Below are positions 16,988-26,759 of a stretch of 64,000 nucleotides of DNA, piece after piece. The first letter of the stretch is position 1. The number at the start of each line of letters is the position of its first letter. The stretch is from Cyclobacterium roseum (lineage in GTDB: Bacteria > Bacteroidota > Bacteroidia > Cytophagales > Cyclobacteriaceae), in the NCBI RefSeq assembly GCF_010119225.1, contig NZ_WNKF01000015.1:1-64000 (forward strand), in the 5' to 3' direction. The translations under genes and the position numbers were made by a program. A model generated the notes under the pieces. It saw only the letters and a list, made by a program, of their open reading frames with translations, was not told where the DNA came from and searched no databases.

Positions 16988-17905
16988 ATGAACAAGACAA
17001 TTTACACCTTACTTTTCTTTCTTTTTACGGGCAGTATGTTTGCTCAGAGCCAAAAAGATTTTCCGGTAACCGAGGAATGGCTGGAGAAAATAGAATCATT
17101 GGCCCCTTCCGATACAAGAATACAAGCATCGGTAAAAAAAGTGCTGGTTTTTTCCCAACATACCGGATTTTATCATTGGACGATTCCCCATAATGATGAA
17201 CTGCTGAAAATAATGGCCAAGAAAACAGGTGCTTTCGAGATTACCATCGCCCGGGATATTGATAGTTTCGACAAGAAGAATTTAAAGCAGTACGATGCCG
17301 TCATACTGAATAATTCCAACCCTTCCGGTCCGGACCGGGATCTTTTTGCAGATCTCCTGAAAAAAAATTCCAGTTATGACGAGGCGACCATCGCCGAGTT
17401 GTCCGCACAGTACGAAAATAATTTAATGGACTATGTGGCCAAAGGTGGGGGATTAATGATCCTGCACGGAGCGATTACCGTGCAAAACAATTCCGAAAAA
17501 TTCAGTGCCATGGTAGGAGGGAGCTTTGACTACCACCCCAAGCAACAGGAAATGCACGTGAAAGAGGTCGACTCGAATCATCCCCTGGTACAAGCCTTTG
17601 AAGGCAATGGCTTTACCCATATTGACGAACCCTACTTTTTTAAGAATGCCTATTTTGATTACAATTTCAGGCCGCTCTTGTACATCGAAGCCGATCAATT
17701 GGAAGGTAAAAGAGCGGAAGTCAGCAACAATACCATTTACGTGGCTTGGATCAAAAAGCATGGCAAGGGCAGGGTATTTTACACTTCCCCTTCTCATAAC
17801 GCCCAAAGCATGGACAATCCTGAGTTGCTTCAGTTTTTCCTCGATGGCATGCAATACGTAGTGGGCGACCTGCCTGCTGACGATAGTCCGATGGAGGTTA
17901 ATTAA
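16988..17905 (+). CDS. Secreted ThuA-domain protein
   Basis: The product (305 residues from the ATG at 16988) has a signal peptide ending near MFAQS and a single ThuA-like domain, a class I glutamine-amidotransferase-like fold linked by name to trehalose utilisation. Visible family features are KVLVFSQHTGFYHWTIPHN, a KQYDAVILNNSNPSG loop, KGGGLMILHGA, and the C-terminal AWIKKHGKGRVFYTSPSHNAQSM. An alternative ATG at 16982 and a TTG at 16967 are in frame. ThuA-like proteins are frequent in Bacteroidota sugar-catabolic regions, but the enzymatic activity of the secreted forms is not established. No sugar-utilisation genes are adjacent. Confidence 0.85.
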   Translation: MNKTIYTLLFFLFTGSMFAQSQKDFPVTEEWLEKIESLAPSDTRIQASVKKVLVFSQHTGFYHWTIPHNDELLKIMAKKTGAFEITIARDIDSFDKKNLKQYDAVILNNSNPSGPDRDLFADLLKKNSSYDEATIAELSAQYENNLMDYVAKGGGLMILHGAITVQNNSEKFSAMVGGSFDYHPKQQEMHVKEVDSNHPLVQAFEGNGFTHIDEPYFFKNAYFDYNFRPLLYIEADQLEGKRAEVSNNTIYVAWIKKHGKGRVFYTSPSHNAQSMDNPELLQFFLDGMQYVVGDLPADDSPMEVN

Positions 17906-18016
17906 GCTAACGTATTCAAGTGGAGAGCGAAGGTATCGGTTTTGTAGCACTATTTAACGCGCTAGACGGGTCTTTCCAGGAATTCGCTTGATTTCTTACC
18001 CTTGATGTATCAAAGA

Positions 18017-18047
18017 ACCGCTTCCTTGTTTAGGGGCGGTTTTTTTG
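18017..18047 (+). terminator. Terminator after the ThuA-domain gene
   Basis: ACCGCTTC pairs with GGGGCGGT (two G-T pairs) around a short loop, followed by seven Ts. It is about 110 bp after the stop. Between 17906 and 18463 there is no gene. Confidence 0.7.
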
Positions 18048-18192
18048 TTTTTGCGGTTCGCCAGGGTAAACATTTGGACAGGTTACATAGTCTACTCAGT
18101 CCACAAAGGTTTCTTTGAGTACCCCCTTCTGGGATCAATAGTATGACCCAATTTCCAGAAGAGCTATTCTTGCGAGGCATGCCATTCAGGTT

Positions 18193-18452
18193 CAACCCCT
18201 TTCGGGGTTGGAGGTATTTGGTAGTCCATGAGCCGTGGGCTGCACCTACGGTTAGTGTCGTTCAGGCCCTTCATGCCTGCCTTTACTGAGAAAATCATCA
18301 ACAGTCCAAAACAGCTTTGAATGAAATGAATTTTCCTGTAGTCCAATCCGATGAAGTGAAGTACCACATCACTCCCCAAGAAACTAGTCCCTAGTCAACT
18401 CCCAAGCCTGCAGGGCTTCAACAACAATAACCCCGGGCGAAACCCGGGGTTT
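18193..18452 (+). repeat. Hairpin-rich interspersed repeat, copy 2
   Basis: The element begins with a perfect CAACCCC-TTTC-GGGGTTG hairpin (18193-18210) and then follows the 15575-15791 copy block by block, ending in the identical AACCCCGGGCGAAACCCGGGG hairpin. It ends 11 bp from the topA stop, so on the minus strand this last hairpin could also serve as the topA terminator. Confidence 0.8.
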
Positions 18453-18463
18453 ATTCCCAATAC

Positions 18464-20809
18464 TCATTTCTTCGTCTTCTTTTTCGCTGCAGCGGCTTTT
18501 TTGGGTTTGGCTTTTCCCTTTTTGGCATCTGCCTGGCTTTCGATAATTTCCATGGTTTCGGTATAAGACAGGGATTCCGCCTCTTTATCTTTGGGGATCT
18601 TGTAGTTGTTTTTGCCCATTTTGATATAGGGACCCCAGCGACCGTTCAGGATCTGTAGTTCGGGGTTTTCGTCAAAGGACTTGATATGCTTTTTGGCATC
18701 GGCTTCCCGCTTGGCCTTGATCAGTTCGATCGCTTCTTCCTCGCTGACCGAGAGGGGATCGTATTCTTTTCCCAGGGAAACAAACTTCCCGTCGTGCCGA
18801 ATATAGGGTCCAAAACGGCCAATGGCTGCTACAATTTTCTTGTCTTCAAAATGCCCCACATCCCGGGGCAATTTGAAGAGCTCCAGCGCATCTTCCAGGG
18901 TCATGCTTTCGATAAACTGCCCTTTCAGCATGCTGGCAAATTGTTTTTCCTCGTCTTCCTGATCGCCGATCTGCACCAGGGGGCCGAATTTGCCCAGGCG
19001 GGCAATGATCTTTTTACCCGTTTTGGGGTCGATGCCAAGTTCCTTAGAGGAATTGACATCGGTGCGTTTGATGTTTTCCGTTTGCTCTACCTTTGAGTGG
19101 AAAGCTCCGTAAAAATTCTGAATCATTTCCTCCCAGGGTTGCTCTCCATGGGCAATGTGGTCAAATTCCTTTTCTACCTTGGCGGTAAATGAAAAATCGA
19201 TGACGTTGGGAAAATGTTCGACCAGAAAATCGTTGACCACCATGGCAATATTGGTAGGGAAGAGCTTGTTTTTTTCCGTGCCAGTGGTTTCGGTTTTCTC
19301 CGCAGAGACGAATTCTCCGTCTTTGATAACCATTTCGCTGTACTTTCGGGGCGTTCCTTCCCGGGATTCCTTCAGCACGTAATTTCGTTTTTGAATGGTG
19401 GAAATGGTCGGCGCATAGGTGGAAGGACGTCCAATACCCATCTCTTCCAATTTTTTTACCAGGGAGGCTTCCGTGTACCGCGCGGGTGGACGGGTAAAGG
19501 ACTGCCTGCCCTTCATTTCGATCAGCTGCAATTCCTGTCCAACGGTCAAGGGCGGTAACAAGCCTTTGGCAGTCGATTCTTCCTCGTCTTCTTCGTCGGT
19601 GCTTTCCAGGTACACCTTGAGGAATCCTTGAAATTTGATAACTTCTCCGCTGGCACTCAGGGTCTGATCCGCATTGGAGATGGCAATGGAAACATTCGTT
19701 TTTTCCAGTTGGGCATCGGCCATCTGGGAGGCAATGGCCCGCTTCCAGATCAGTTCGTACAGGCGTTGCTCGTTGCGGTCCTTACCGGCTTCGGTGACTG
19801 AAAAATCGGTGGGCCGGATCGCTTCGTGCGCCTCCTGCGCTCCCTCGGATTTGGAGGTGAATTTACGTTTATGATGGTATTCGTTTCCAAACGCTCCCTT
19901 GATCTCGCCCTCGGCGCTTTTCAGCGCGTCTTCGGAAAGGTTCACGCTATCGGTACGCATGTAGGTGATCTTGCCGGATTCGTAGAGCTTCTGGGCAATG
20001 TTCATGGTTTGGGCCACCGAGAAATATAGCTTTCTACTGGCCTCTTGCTGCAAGGTGGAGGTGGTAAAGGGGGCAGCCGGTGTTTTTTTCGCCGGCTTGG
20101 TTTCCAGGGATTTGATGGAGAAATCCGCCTCCAGGCAATTTTTCAGAAAGGCTTCGGCCGCTTCTTTCGTATCGAATTTCTTGGGCAATTCCGCCTGCAG
20201 TTGCTTGCCTTCTACATCAAACTGTGCAGTAATCTTATAGGAGGAGCTGGCCTCAAATTTTTCGATTTCCCGCTCCCGGTCCACGATAAAGCGCACTGCT
20301 ACAGACTGCACCCGGCCAGCGGAAAGGCCCGCTTTTATTTTTTTCCATAATACCGGCGAAAGCTCAAAGCCCACCAAGCGGTCCAGAATACGTCGGGCTT
20401 GTTGGGCATTGACCAGATCCAGGTCGATTTTGCGGGGAGATTCCAGGGCCTTGATGATAGCGGATTTGGTGATTTCCCGGAATACAATGCGTTTGGTATT
20501 TTCGTCTTTTAGGTTGAGAACTTCCTTTAAATGCCAGGAAATGGCCTCTCCTTCGCGGTCATCGTCACTTGCCAGGAAGATGGTCTCTGCCTCCTTTACT
20601 AATTTTTTTAATTCCCGGATAACTTCCTTTTTATCGGGACTGACTTCGTAGGTAGGCTTGAATTTATTTTTGATGTCAATCGCATTTTCCCCTTTCGGCA
20701 GATCCCGAACATGCCCGTAACTGGAAGTGACTTTAAAGTCCTTTCCAAGGTAACCTTCTATGGTCTTGGCTTTTGCAGGGGACTCGACAATGACTAAATT
20801 CTTTGGCAT
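18464..20809 (-). CDS. topA: DNA topoisomerase I (type IA)
   Basis: This 781-residue enzyme relaxes negatively supercoiled DNA. The Toprim domain opens with NLVIVESPAKAKTIEGYLG; the acidic DDDREGEAISWH block is near residue 81; the catalytic tyrosine is Tyr283 in KITYMRTDSVNLS. Residues about 590-760 hold repeated topoisomerase C-terminal modules (RLGKFGPLVQIG, AIGRFGPYIRHDG, NGRWGPYIKMG) in place of four-cysteine zinc ribbons, and the protein ends in a lysine/alanine-rich tail. The ATG at 20809 and full length are clear. It is divergent from sixA. Confidence 0.96.
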   Translation of the reverse strand: MPKNLVIVESPAKAKTIEGYLGKDFKVTSSYGHVRDLPKGENAIDIKNKFKPTYEVSPDKKEVIRELKKLVKEAETIFLASDDDREGEAISWHLKEVLNLKDENTKRIVFREITKSAIIKALESPRKIDLDLVNAQQARRILDRLVGFELSPVLWKKIKAGLSAGRVQSVAVRFIVDREREIEKFEASSSYKITAQFDVEGKQLQAELPKKFDTKEAAEAFLKNCLEADFSIKSLETKPAKKTPAAPFTTSTLQQEASRKLYFSVAQTMNIAQKLYESGKITYMRTDSVNLSEDALKSAEGEIKGAFGNEYHHKRKFTSKSEGAQEAHEAIRPTDFSVTEAGKDRNEQRLYELIWKRAIASQMADAQLEKTNVSIAISNADQTLSASGEVIKFQGFLKVYLESTDEEDEEESTAKGLLPPLTVGQELQLIEMKGRQSFTRPPARYTEASLVKKLEEMGIGRPSTYAPTISTIQKRNYVLKESREGTPRKYSEMVIKDGEFVSAEKTETTGTEKNKLFPTNIAMVVNDFLVEHFPNVIDFSFTAKVEKEFDHIAHGEQPWEEMIQNFYGAFHSKVEQTENIKRTDVNSSKELGIDPKTGKKIIARLGKFGPLVQIGDQEDEEKQFASMLKGQFIESMTLEDALELFKLPRDVGHFEDKKIVAAIGRFGPYIRHDGKFVSLGKEYDPLSVSEEEAIELIKAKREADAKKHIKSFDENPELQILNGRWGPYIKMGKNNYKIPKDKEAESLSYTETMEIIESQADAKKGKAKPKKAAAAKKKTKK

Positions 20810-20821
20810 GGTTGATTTCGT

Positions 20822-20829
20822 TAAAGATA
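20822..20829 (-). promoter_or_regulatory. Candidate -7 element upstream of topA
   Basis: On the minus strand TATCTTTA matches seven of eight positions of TAnnTTTG and is only 12 bp before the topA ATG, which would give a very short leader. No clear -33 element was found. Confidence 0.3.
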
Positions 20830-20978
20830 AAAATACATGGGATCAGGTAAATCTCCGCTAATTAAGGCCTAAAAATAGATGTCATATAATTAGCTTCCAA
20901 ATATTCCTCCCATCCAATTTTTATTGCCGGCGTAAAATCTACATATTTAATTTTCAAAGAACAGACCAACGAACGCTT

Positions 20979-21455
20979 ATGGTTAAGGAATTACTATTGG
21001 CCCGACACGGGCAGGCGGAAGCCCCCTCTTTCGCGGTGGACGATAAAGACCGGAAACTGACTCCTACAGGGATGCAACAATTGCAGCGGCTTGGGAAATT
21101 GTTGTCCATCAACCGTCAACCTTGCAATTACCTGGTCCACAGCCCCGCTACGCGCTGCCGACATACGGCCGAGATCCTTGGGCGGCAATTGAAGGTCAAA
21201 ACCCTGGTATCCGTTTCCAGTATCTACCGGGCCGGGCGGGAAGAATTGCTCCGTGTAATTACCGATTTTCCTCCGAATACCAACCATGTCCTTTTGGTAG
21301 GGCACAATCCTGCCATTAGCCAGATGGCGGCCTACCTTACCGGGGAGTCCCACCTGGTATTCTCGCCCGGAATGATGGCCCGCATACATTTTCGGGAGCT
21401 GGATTGGGCCGCGGTATCCAAGGAGGCAGGTACCCTGGAGGAAATCCTCCAATAG
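20979..21455 (+). CDS. sixA: SixA-like phosphohistidine phosphatase
   Basis: The 158-residue product is a histidine-phosphatase superfamily member of the short SixA type. The catalytic RHG motif is in LLLARHGQAEAP (residues 6-17), the second Arg in HSPATRCRHTAEIL and the second catalytic His in VLLVGHNPAIS near residue 106. SixA dephosphorylates phosphohistidine on signalling and phosphotransfer proteins. Substrate here is unknown. The gene precedes the arginase-family gene by 53 bp on the same strand. Confidence 0.87.
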   Translation: MVKELLLARHGQAEAPSFAVDDKDRKLTPTGMQQLQRLGKLLSINRQPCNYLVHSPATRCRHTAEILGRQLKVKTLVSVSSIYRAGREELLRVITDFPPNTNHVLLVGHNPAISQMAAYLTGESHLVFSPGMMARIHFRELDWAAVSKEAGTLEEILQ

Positions 21456-21508
21456 CGTTCTCCCATCATTTTACACTTATTTTTCATTTCAACAAACCTT
21501 ATACACGC

Positions 21509-22576
21509 ATGTCAGCTAGAAATGCCGCTATTACCAATTTTGACCCGAATGGCTTGGGAATTGCCGGGAATTTATTTGGACTTCCCTACGAGCCCGAAAA
21601 CAGCCAATTGACGATACTACCCGTGCCCTGGGAGGTGACGGTGTCCTACAGTTCGGGTACGGCCCGGGGACCCGCAGCCATTCTTGAAGCTTCCGTTCAG
21701 GTGGATTTGTTTCAGGAGGACATCCGCGATGCCTGGAAGCTGGGAATCTCCATGCTGCCGATGGATCAGGATATCGAAGCAGCGAATAACAAGTATCGCT
21801 TTCTGGCCGACAATTACATCCAATGGTTGCAGGCGGGTTCGCAGCCGGATCAGGACGAACGCTTTGCCGCTGTTCCGGAAATTATCAACGGGGCTTGTCG
21901 GGAAATGAATGATTGGGTGTACCAGCAGGCAAAAGATCAATTGGAACAAGGCAAACTGGTAGGTTTGCTGGGCGGAGACCATAGCACCCCCTTGGGGCTG
22001 GTCCAGGCCCTGGCAGAACGAAACGAAGCTTTTGGTATCCTGCAAATTGATGCGCACGCAGATTTGCGGACTGCTTACGAAGGCTTCGATTTTTCCCATG
22101 CCTCGATTGCCCACAATTTTCTAAAAATACCGCAGCTGCAGCGCCTGGTACAGGTGGGGATTCGGGATTTCTGCGAACAGGAATGGAATCTCAGCCAATC
22201 CGATGCCCGTTGCCGGATGTATACCGACGGCAATTTGAAGGAGCAATTGTTTCAGGGCAAGACCTGGGATACCCTTTGCCAGGAAATCATCGCGGACTTA
22301 CCGGAGCAGGTTTACCTAAGCATCGATATAGACGGTTTGATTCCCCAGTTGTGTCCGAATACCGGCACGCCGGTGCCCGGTGGACTGGATTACCAGCAAC
22401 TGATGCATTTAATTAAATTATTGGTTACATCCGGCAGGAAATTGATTGGATTTGACCTGGTAGAAGTAGCACCCGGTACGGATGGAGGCGAATGGGATGC
22501 CAACGTCGGTGCACGTGTCCTGTACCGCATCGCCAACCTGGCTGCTGTTTCGCAGGGCAAGTTGCAATGGGCTTAG
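21509..22576 (+). CDS. Arginase/agmatinase/formimidoylglutamase-family ureohydrolase
   Basis: This 355-residue binuclear-manganese hydrolase shows all metal-binding blocks: LLGGDHSTPLG, QIDAHADLRTAYEG and YLSIDIDGLIP. The family cleaves guanidino or formimino groups from arginine, agmatine or formimino-glutamate. The insertion around residues 75-130 and overall sequence resemble the Bacteroidota agmatinase-like group, but I cannot choose the substrate. The ATG at 21509 is preferred; 35 further in-frame codons upstream overlap the end of sixA. A MATE transporter gene follows after 130 bp. Confidence 0.88.
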   Translation: MSARNAAITNFDPNGLGIAGNLFGLPYEPENSQLTILPVPWEVTVSYSSGTARGPAAILEASVQVDLFQEDIRDAWKLGISMLPMDQDIEAANNKYRFLADNYIQWLQAGSQPDQDERFAAVPEIINGACREMNDWVYQQAKDQLEQGKLVGLLGGDHSTPLGLVQALAERNEAFGILQIDAHADLRTAYEGFDFSHASIAHNFLKIPQLQRLVQVGIRDFCEQEWNLSQSDARCRMYTDGNLKEQLFQGKTWDTLCQEIIADLPEQVYLSIDIDGLIPQLCPNTGTPVPGGLDYQQLMHLIKLLVTSGRKLIGFDLVEVAPGTDGGEWDANVGARVLYRIANLAAVSQGKLQWA

Positions 22577-22706
22577 TGAAAAAATCCGTCCCGATCAGTG
22601 TGGGGAGGGAATTAAAGACGTAAACCCAGTTAATCTAAATTTCCTTTCCTATGACAAGAAAAAATCCGGCACAATATTCCGATATTTGCTGCTCAATTTT
22701 TTTCTG

Positions 22707-24101
22707 ATGAAAAAGCGCATTCCTTTCGGGCAATTGATAGCGGAATCCATCCGGGGTAAGGAGCAGGACTATACCCGTATCCCCATAAAAACGGGGATTG
22801 TGCTGCTGGCGGTTCCCATGATTCTGGAAATGATTATGGAATCCCTGTTTGCCGTGGTAGACATATTTTTTGTAGGCAGGCTGGGAGAGGATGCCGTGGC
22901 CACGGTGGGACTTACCGAAGCCGTACTCACGATAATCTATTCGCTGGGAGTGGGTATCAGTATGGCCGGAACGGCCATGGTGGCCCGCCGTTTCGGAGAG
23001 AAAAACTACAAGCGGGCCGGTACCGTTGCCTTTCAATTGCTGCTGGTAGGCATGCTGGCCTCCCTGGCATTGGGCATAGGAGGATACCTTTACTCCCGGG
23101 AAATACTGGCCATCATGGGAGCGGAATTGCAGGTATTGGAAATTGGAACGGCCTATACGGAAATCATTTTTGCCGGAAATACGGCCATTATGCTCTTGTT
23201 TTTAATCAACGGGATTTTCAGGGGTGCCGGTGCTCCCCATCTGGCCATGCGGGCGCTTTGGATTTCCAATGGCTTGAACATTGTCTTGGACCCCTTGTTG
23301 ATTTTTGGCCTGGGTTCCTTCGAAGGCTTAGGCCTGGTAGGTGCTGCCTGGGCCACTACCATTGGAAGAAGTGTGGGCGTGCTGTACCAGGTATACCATC
23401 TGGTAAACGGCAAGCACCGCCTGGTCATTGGCCGGCAAAACCTGAAAGTACGTTGGATAACCCTGCAAAAAATCATTCGCATATCCGTCGGGGGAATGGG
23501 GCAGTTTCTGGTGGATTCGGCCGCCTGGATCGTGCTTACCCGCATCGCTGCGGAGTTTGGAAGTGCTGCGGTGGCCGGATATACCATTGCCTTCCGGATT
23601 TTGCTCTTTAGCCTGATGCCGGCCTGGGGGCTTTCCTCCGCTGCGGCCACGCTGGTGGGTCAAAACCTGGGGGCTGGGAAAGCCTTCCGGGCAGAACTTG
23701 CGACCTACCTGACAGCCCGCTACAACTTTATCTTTCTGGCCTGCGTCACCCTTGTTTACCTGTTGTTTGCAGATAGCCTTGCCGGCATATTTGTGCAAGG
23801 AGAGGAAGTGAGGGAAATTGCCGCTACCGGATTAAAAGTAACCGTTTTGGGGTATATCTTCTATGCGGTGGGCATGGTCATGGTGCAGGCGTTTAATGGT
23901 GCAGGCGATACCCGTACCCCGGCCTATATTAACGTGGGGGTATTTTGGTTGCTGGAAATCCCCATGGCTTATGTCCTGGCAATTACCTTCCAGTTGGGTA
24001 CGCTGGGAATTTTTAGCACGATTGCCTTTTGTCATTCCCTTCATGCTGTGATTGCGTTATGGTTTTTTCGAAAAGGGCGGTGGAAGTTTGCGAAGGCTTA
24101 G
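22707..24101 (+). CDS. MATE family efflux transporter
   Basis: The 464-residue protein has twelve predicted membrane helices in two similar halves (VPMILEMIMESLFAVVDIFFVGRLG begins the first half; ISVGGMGQFLVDSAAWIVLTRIAA the second), the typical pattern of MATE Na+- or H+-coupled exporters of cationic drugs and metabolites. The ATG at 22707 starts just before helix 1; a further 75 in-frame codons upstream overlap the 3' end of the preceding gene in a different frame and are non-coding. The substrate is unknown. Confidence 0.9.
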   Translation: MKKRIPFGQLIAESIRGKEQDYTRIPIKTGIVLLAVPMILEMIMESLFAVVDIFFVGRLGEDAVATVGLTEAVLTIIYSLGVGISMAGTAMVARRFGEKNYKRAGTVAFQLLLVGMLASLALGIGGYLYSREILAIMGAELQVLEIGTAYTEIIFAGNTAIMLLFLINGIFRGAGAPHLAMRALWISNGLNIVLDPLLIFGLGSFEGLGLVGAAWATTIGRSVGVLYQVYHLVNGKHRLVIGRQNLKVRWITLQKIIRISVGGMGQFLVDSAAWIVLTRIAAEFGSAAVAGYTIAFRILLFSLMPAWGLSSAAATLVGQNLGAGKAFRAELATYLTARYNFIFLACVTLVYLLFADSLAGIFVQGEEVREIAATGLKVTVLGYIFYAVGMVMVQAFNGAGDTRTPAYINVGVFWLLEIPMAYVLAITFQLGTLGIFSTIAFCHSLHAVIALWFFRKGRWKFAKA

Positions 24102-24614
24102 GGATGGATGTGGTGATTTGATGATGCGGGGATGTGATGGTGGAACTAATATTTAAAAAAAAGCAGAAATCTGGATAACAGTATTTCTTATTAACTATTT
24201 AATAATCAAAATGTTAAAAATATACATCATCGGTAGACGTATTGATAAAGAGAAATTTTTAGTTACAAAGGAAATGGGAGATAGCGGGACGAAGGGGCTT
24301 AGAGAGGAGGGGACTGTTAGGCGGAGAGATTGACCATTTCCGGTCCCTGAGCGGAGCTGAAGCGATGGTGTGATGGGGGGTGGGTAAAAAAAACTACCGA
24401 TCGTTCAGCAGACCGGTAGTTAGGTTAGGTAAAATAGGTATTGATAAGGTAAATAGCTTTGTGAATCCTATCCTTTCTTTCAACAATGTAAAACTAACCT
24501 TTACTGATGGATTTGGGGGTGCTCATTTGTAACCATATAGGGTATAAAATGTTGCATCGGGCTGAAAAAGTCTTTCTGTATGCTTTTTTCGGTAGCCGCT
24601 CAGTTTATCCCTCA
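24102..24614. other. Intergenic region: low-complexity tract, no gene
   Basis: Between the convergent MATE and channel genes there is a GATG-rich tract (24106-24140) and a GGACGAAGG/CTTAGAGAGG tract (24280-24340). Both have counterparts, inverted and in a different order, at 100-260. AT-rich sequence lies between them. The short frame at 24507-24695 shows no coding features. Confidence 0.55.
24384..24421 (-). terminator. Terminator for the channel gene
   Basis: AACTACCG (24392-24399) pairs with CGGTAGTT (24414-24421). On the minus strand the stem is followed by a run of seven Ts. It lies about 195 bp downstream of the minus-strand channel gene. Confidence 0.7.
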
Positions 24615-26576
24615 CTAATAAACCGTGGTCAGCACCACCAATTGATCTTTTTCAGTAAGGACGATTTTTCGGTTCTTGTCCGGATTGAGGAGTAGGTGAT
24701 TTTTTCTGCGCGGTTTTGGCTGCAGTGCCAGGCCGAGAGCCGTTTCACCATGAGAGGCGGCCAGGGCTTCGATTTCATGGAAAGCGATTTCTCCCGGAGA
24801 AATACCATAGGTGGCGATTTCTCTAAAAATAATTTCCGCTCCGCCAACGGTAAATAATTCGCTATAAATACTACTCAGCTCCCGCTGCAGGGCTATACCT
24901 GCCAGCAGGTGACTTAATACCATCGGGCTGATAATCACCTCACTTTGATAGCGCCGGATCAGGGATTCATTGCTGGGATCTGCCAGTTCAAGCAACACAG
25001 AAGGCCTTTTTTTGGCATTTTCCAACACTTCTTCCAGTAAAACATATCCTACCATGGTGCGTGCATCGGCTTCTTCCTCCTCTTCCATGCGGTCACTACT
25101 GATCATCAGGATATGGTCAAAGCTTTCGGCTCCGGTTTTTTGGATCTCCGATTCCCGGATATAATCGGCCACCACGTGATCCAGCGATACCCGATTCGGG
25201 TTTTCTTTCAAAAACTGCAATTCTTTTTCCCTTTCCATGATGGGCCGCATGGCCACCAGGCGGACAAAGTAAGTCTCCTCTTCATAGGAACATAATTCCT
25301 TGATCAGGGAAGGAACATGCTCATTCCAACCCAAAATCAACACCCGGATGGTGTCGGTCGTTTCTTCCGGGGCAAATGGGGACCGAAGGAAGGAATCAGG
25401 TGCCTCCCTGGAAAGAGAAGTAGTTTTCCAGACCAGGTCCGCGGAACTTCGGGCCATTACTACCAGCCGCTCTCCCTTTTCCAATAGGTGATTTTCCGGG
25501 ATATTCAATTTGGGAGTGTATTGATCTTCAGAATTACTAACCACGCCCATGACAACGGCTTTGGTAAAGGCCTTTTTTATACTTGCCAGGGAAAATCCGA
25601 CGAGATCGGGAAATTGTTGACAAAAAAGGTTGTTGTTTACGATTTGGGAAAGGATCTCATTGTAAACTTCCGAGAGCCCTGGATGCCGGATATTTTGCGC
25701 CATCAGCCTGCTGATAATGGTATTGCTACCGACCACTTCCAATGGCCCCGAATAGGCCCTGTAGGCAGCCTTTACTTTGTATTCATCCTGAATCTCTGCC
25801 ACCACATAGGGTAATTTATGTCTCGGATGCAGGCTGGCTTCTGCATTGAGGGAAAGCAGGCATTTGATGGTTTCTATGTCAGGGCTGATCAGCTCTCTTT
25901 TGCCATAAGCCAAACTGGGAATAATAATCGCCGAGGCATTCAGGCTGTCTACCCGGCGTAGGTGTTCCCGGTCTATGGCCAGTCCGGTACGCAACACAAT
26001 TTCATTTGCACGGTTCCTGATGATGGGATGGTCTTTAAGCTCCTGCCATTGGAACGGCCCAACTTCTTCCGAAAGGATAATTAGTTGCAATTTTCGGGCA
26101 CCAAAACGTATCAAAAATCGCTTGATTCTCCCTACGGACTGGAATATTTCCGCTGCAATATGGATGGTCCGGTTGGACCAACCCAGAATCAATAGGTGGT
26201 TATTTGCCGTGACTGGAGTCAATCCCTGTTCCAGGTGCCGGATCTTACGGTTCATCCAGGTAGTAATGATGGCTACCAAGGAGCCCAAAAACACCACATA
26301 TCCGGCGACGGTGATCAGCGTCGAAATAAATCGCCGCCAGCCCCCTTCATCATCTCCCAGGTAGCCGGGATCGGACAAGCGTAAAAAGGCCCACCAAACC
26401 GATTCTCCAAAGGTGGAGGTGGGAGGTCCGGAAGGCATCACAAGTAGTCCCCCGACCAGGGAAATCAACCCAATAAAAGCAGCGACCAGCAGTAGCTGGA
26501 AGGAGGCACCTTTTACCAATTGCCGTTCAAGGGTGAAAAGAATCTTTTGGCGAATACGGAGTTTTTTGAGTCGCAT
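24615..26576 (-). CDS. CASTOR/POLLUX-type ligand-gated ion channel
   Basis: The 653-residue protein has two N-terminal membrane helices (FQLLLVAAFIGLISLVGGLLV and ISTLITVAGYVVFLGSLVAIIT) around a pore region with WWAFLRLSDPGYLGDD, then two Rossmann-like RCK modules (HLLILGWSNRTIHIAAEI near residue 130 and VLILGWNEHVPSLIKEL near 405). This order, and the GWSNR/GWNE motifs, match the CASTOR/POLLUX family known from plant nuclear envelopes, where they conduct cations; bacterial homologues are poorly studied. ATG at 26576 is chosen over a TTG at 26621. The gene stands alone, convergent with the MATE gene. A role in K+ or Ca2+ flux is inference. Confidence 0.82.
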   Translation of the reverse strand: MRLKKLRIRQKILFTLERQLVKGASFQLLLVAAFIGLISLVGGLLVMPSGPPTSTFGESVWWAFLRLSDPGYLGDDEGGWRRFISTLITVAGYVVFLGSLVAIITTWMNRKIRHLEQGLTPVTANNHLLILGWSNRTIHIAAEIFQSVGRIKRFLIRFGARKLQLIILSEEVGPFQWQELKDHPIIRNRANEIVLRTGLAIDREHLRRVDSLNASAIIIPSLAYGKRELISPDIETIKCLLSLNAEASLHPRHKLPYVVAEIQDEYKVKAAYRAYSGPLEVVGSNTIISRLMAQNIRHPGLSEVYNEILSQIVNNNLFCQQFPDLVGFSLASIKKAFTKAVVMGVVSNSEDQYTPKLNIPENHLLEKGERLVVMARSSADLVWKTTSLSREAPDSFLRSPFAPEETTDTIRVLILGWNEHVPSLIKELCSYEEETYFVRLVAMRPIMEREKELQFLKENPNRVSLDHVVADYIRESEIQKTGAESFDHILMISSDRMEEEEEADARTMVGYVLLEEVLENAKKRPSVLLELADPSNESLIRRYQSEVIISPMVLSHLLAGIALQRELSSIYSELFTVGGAEIIFREIATYGISPGEIAFHEIEALAASHGETALGLALQPKPRRKNHLLLNPDKNRKIVLTEKDQLVVLTTVY

Positions 26577-26759
26577 AGGGGTAGTTAAAGGTGGTTGGTT
26601 TTTCTGCCACAATATACCCAATTCATCAGATTAAACGAATCGGTTTTTAGCACCCGATTTCGTTCCACCCCAAATCCCATTATTTTCAACTCGAATTCCT
26701 GCCCAACCATAGCGGTGAAGTAGCTTTATAAGCTGTCCTACCACGGAGGGCTAATCTAA

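Noticed and set aside
22482-22706. N-terminal extension of the MATE transporter
   Set aside because: It overlaps the end of the arginase-family gene in another frame and lacks membrane-protein character; the ATG at 22707 opens at the first helix.
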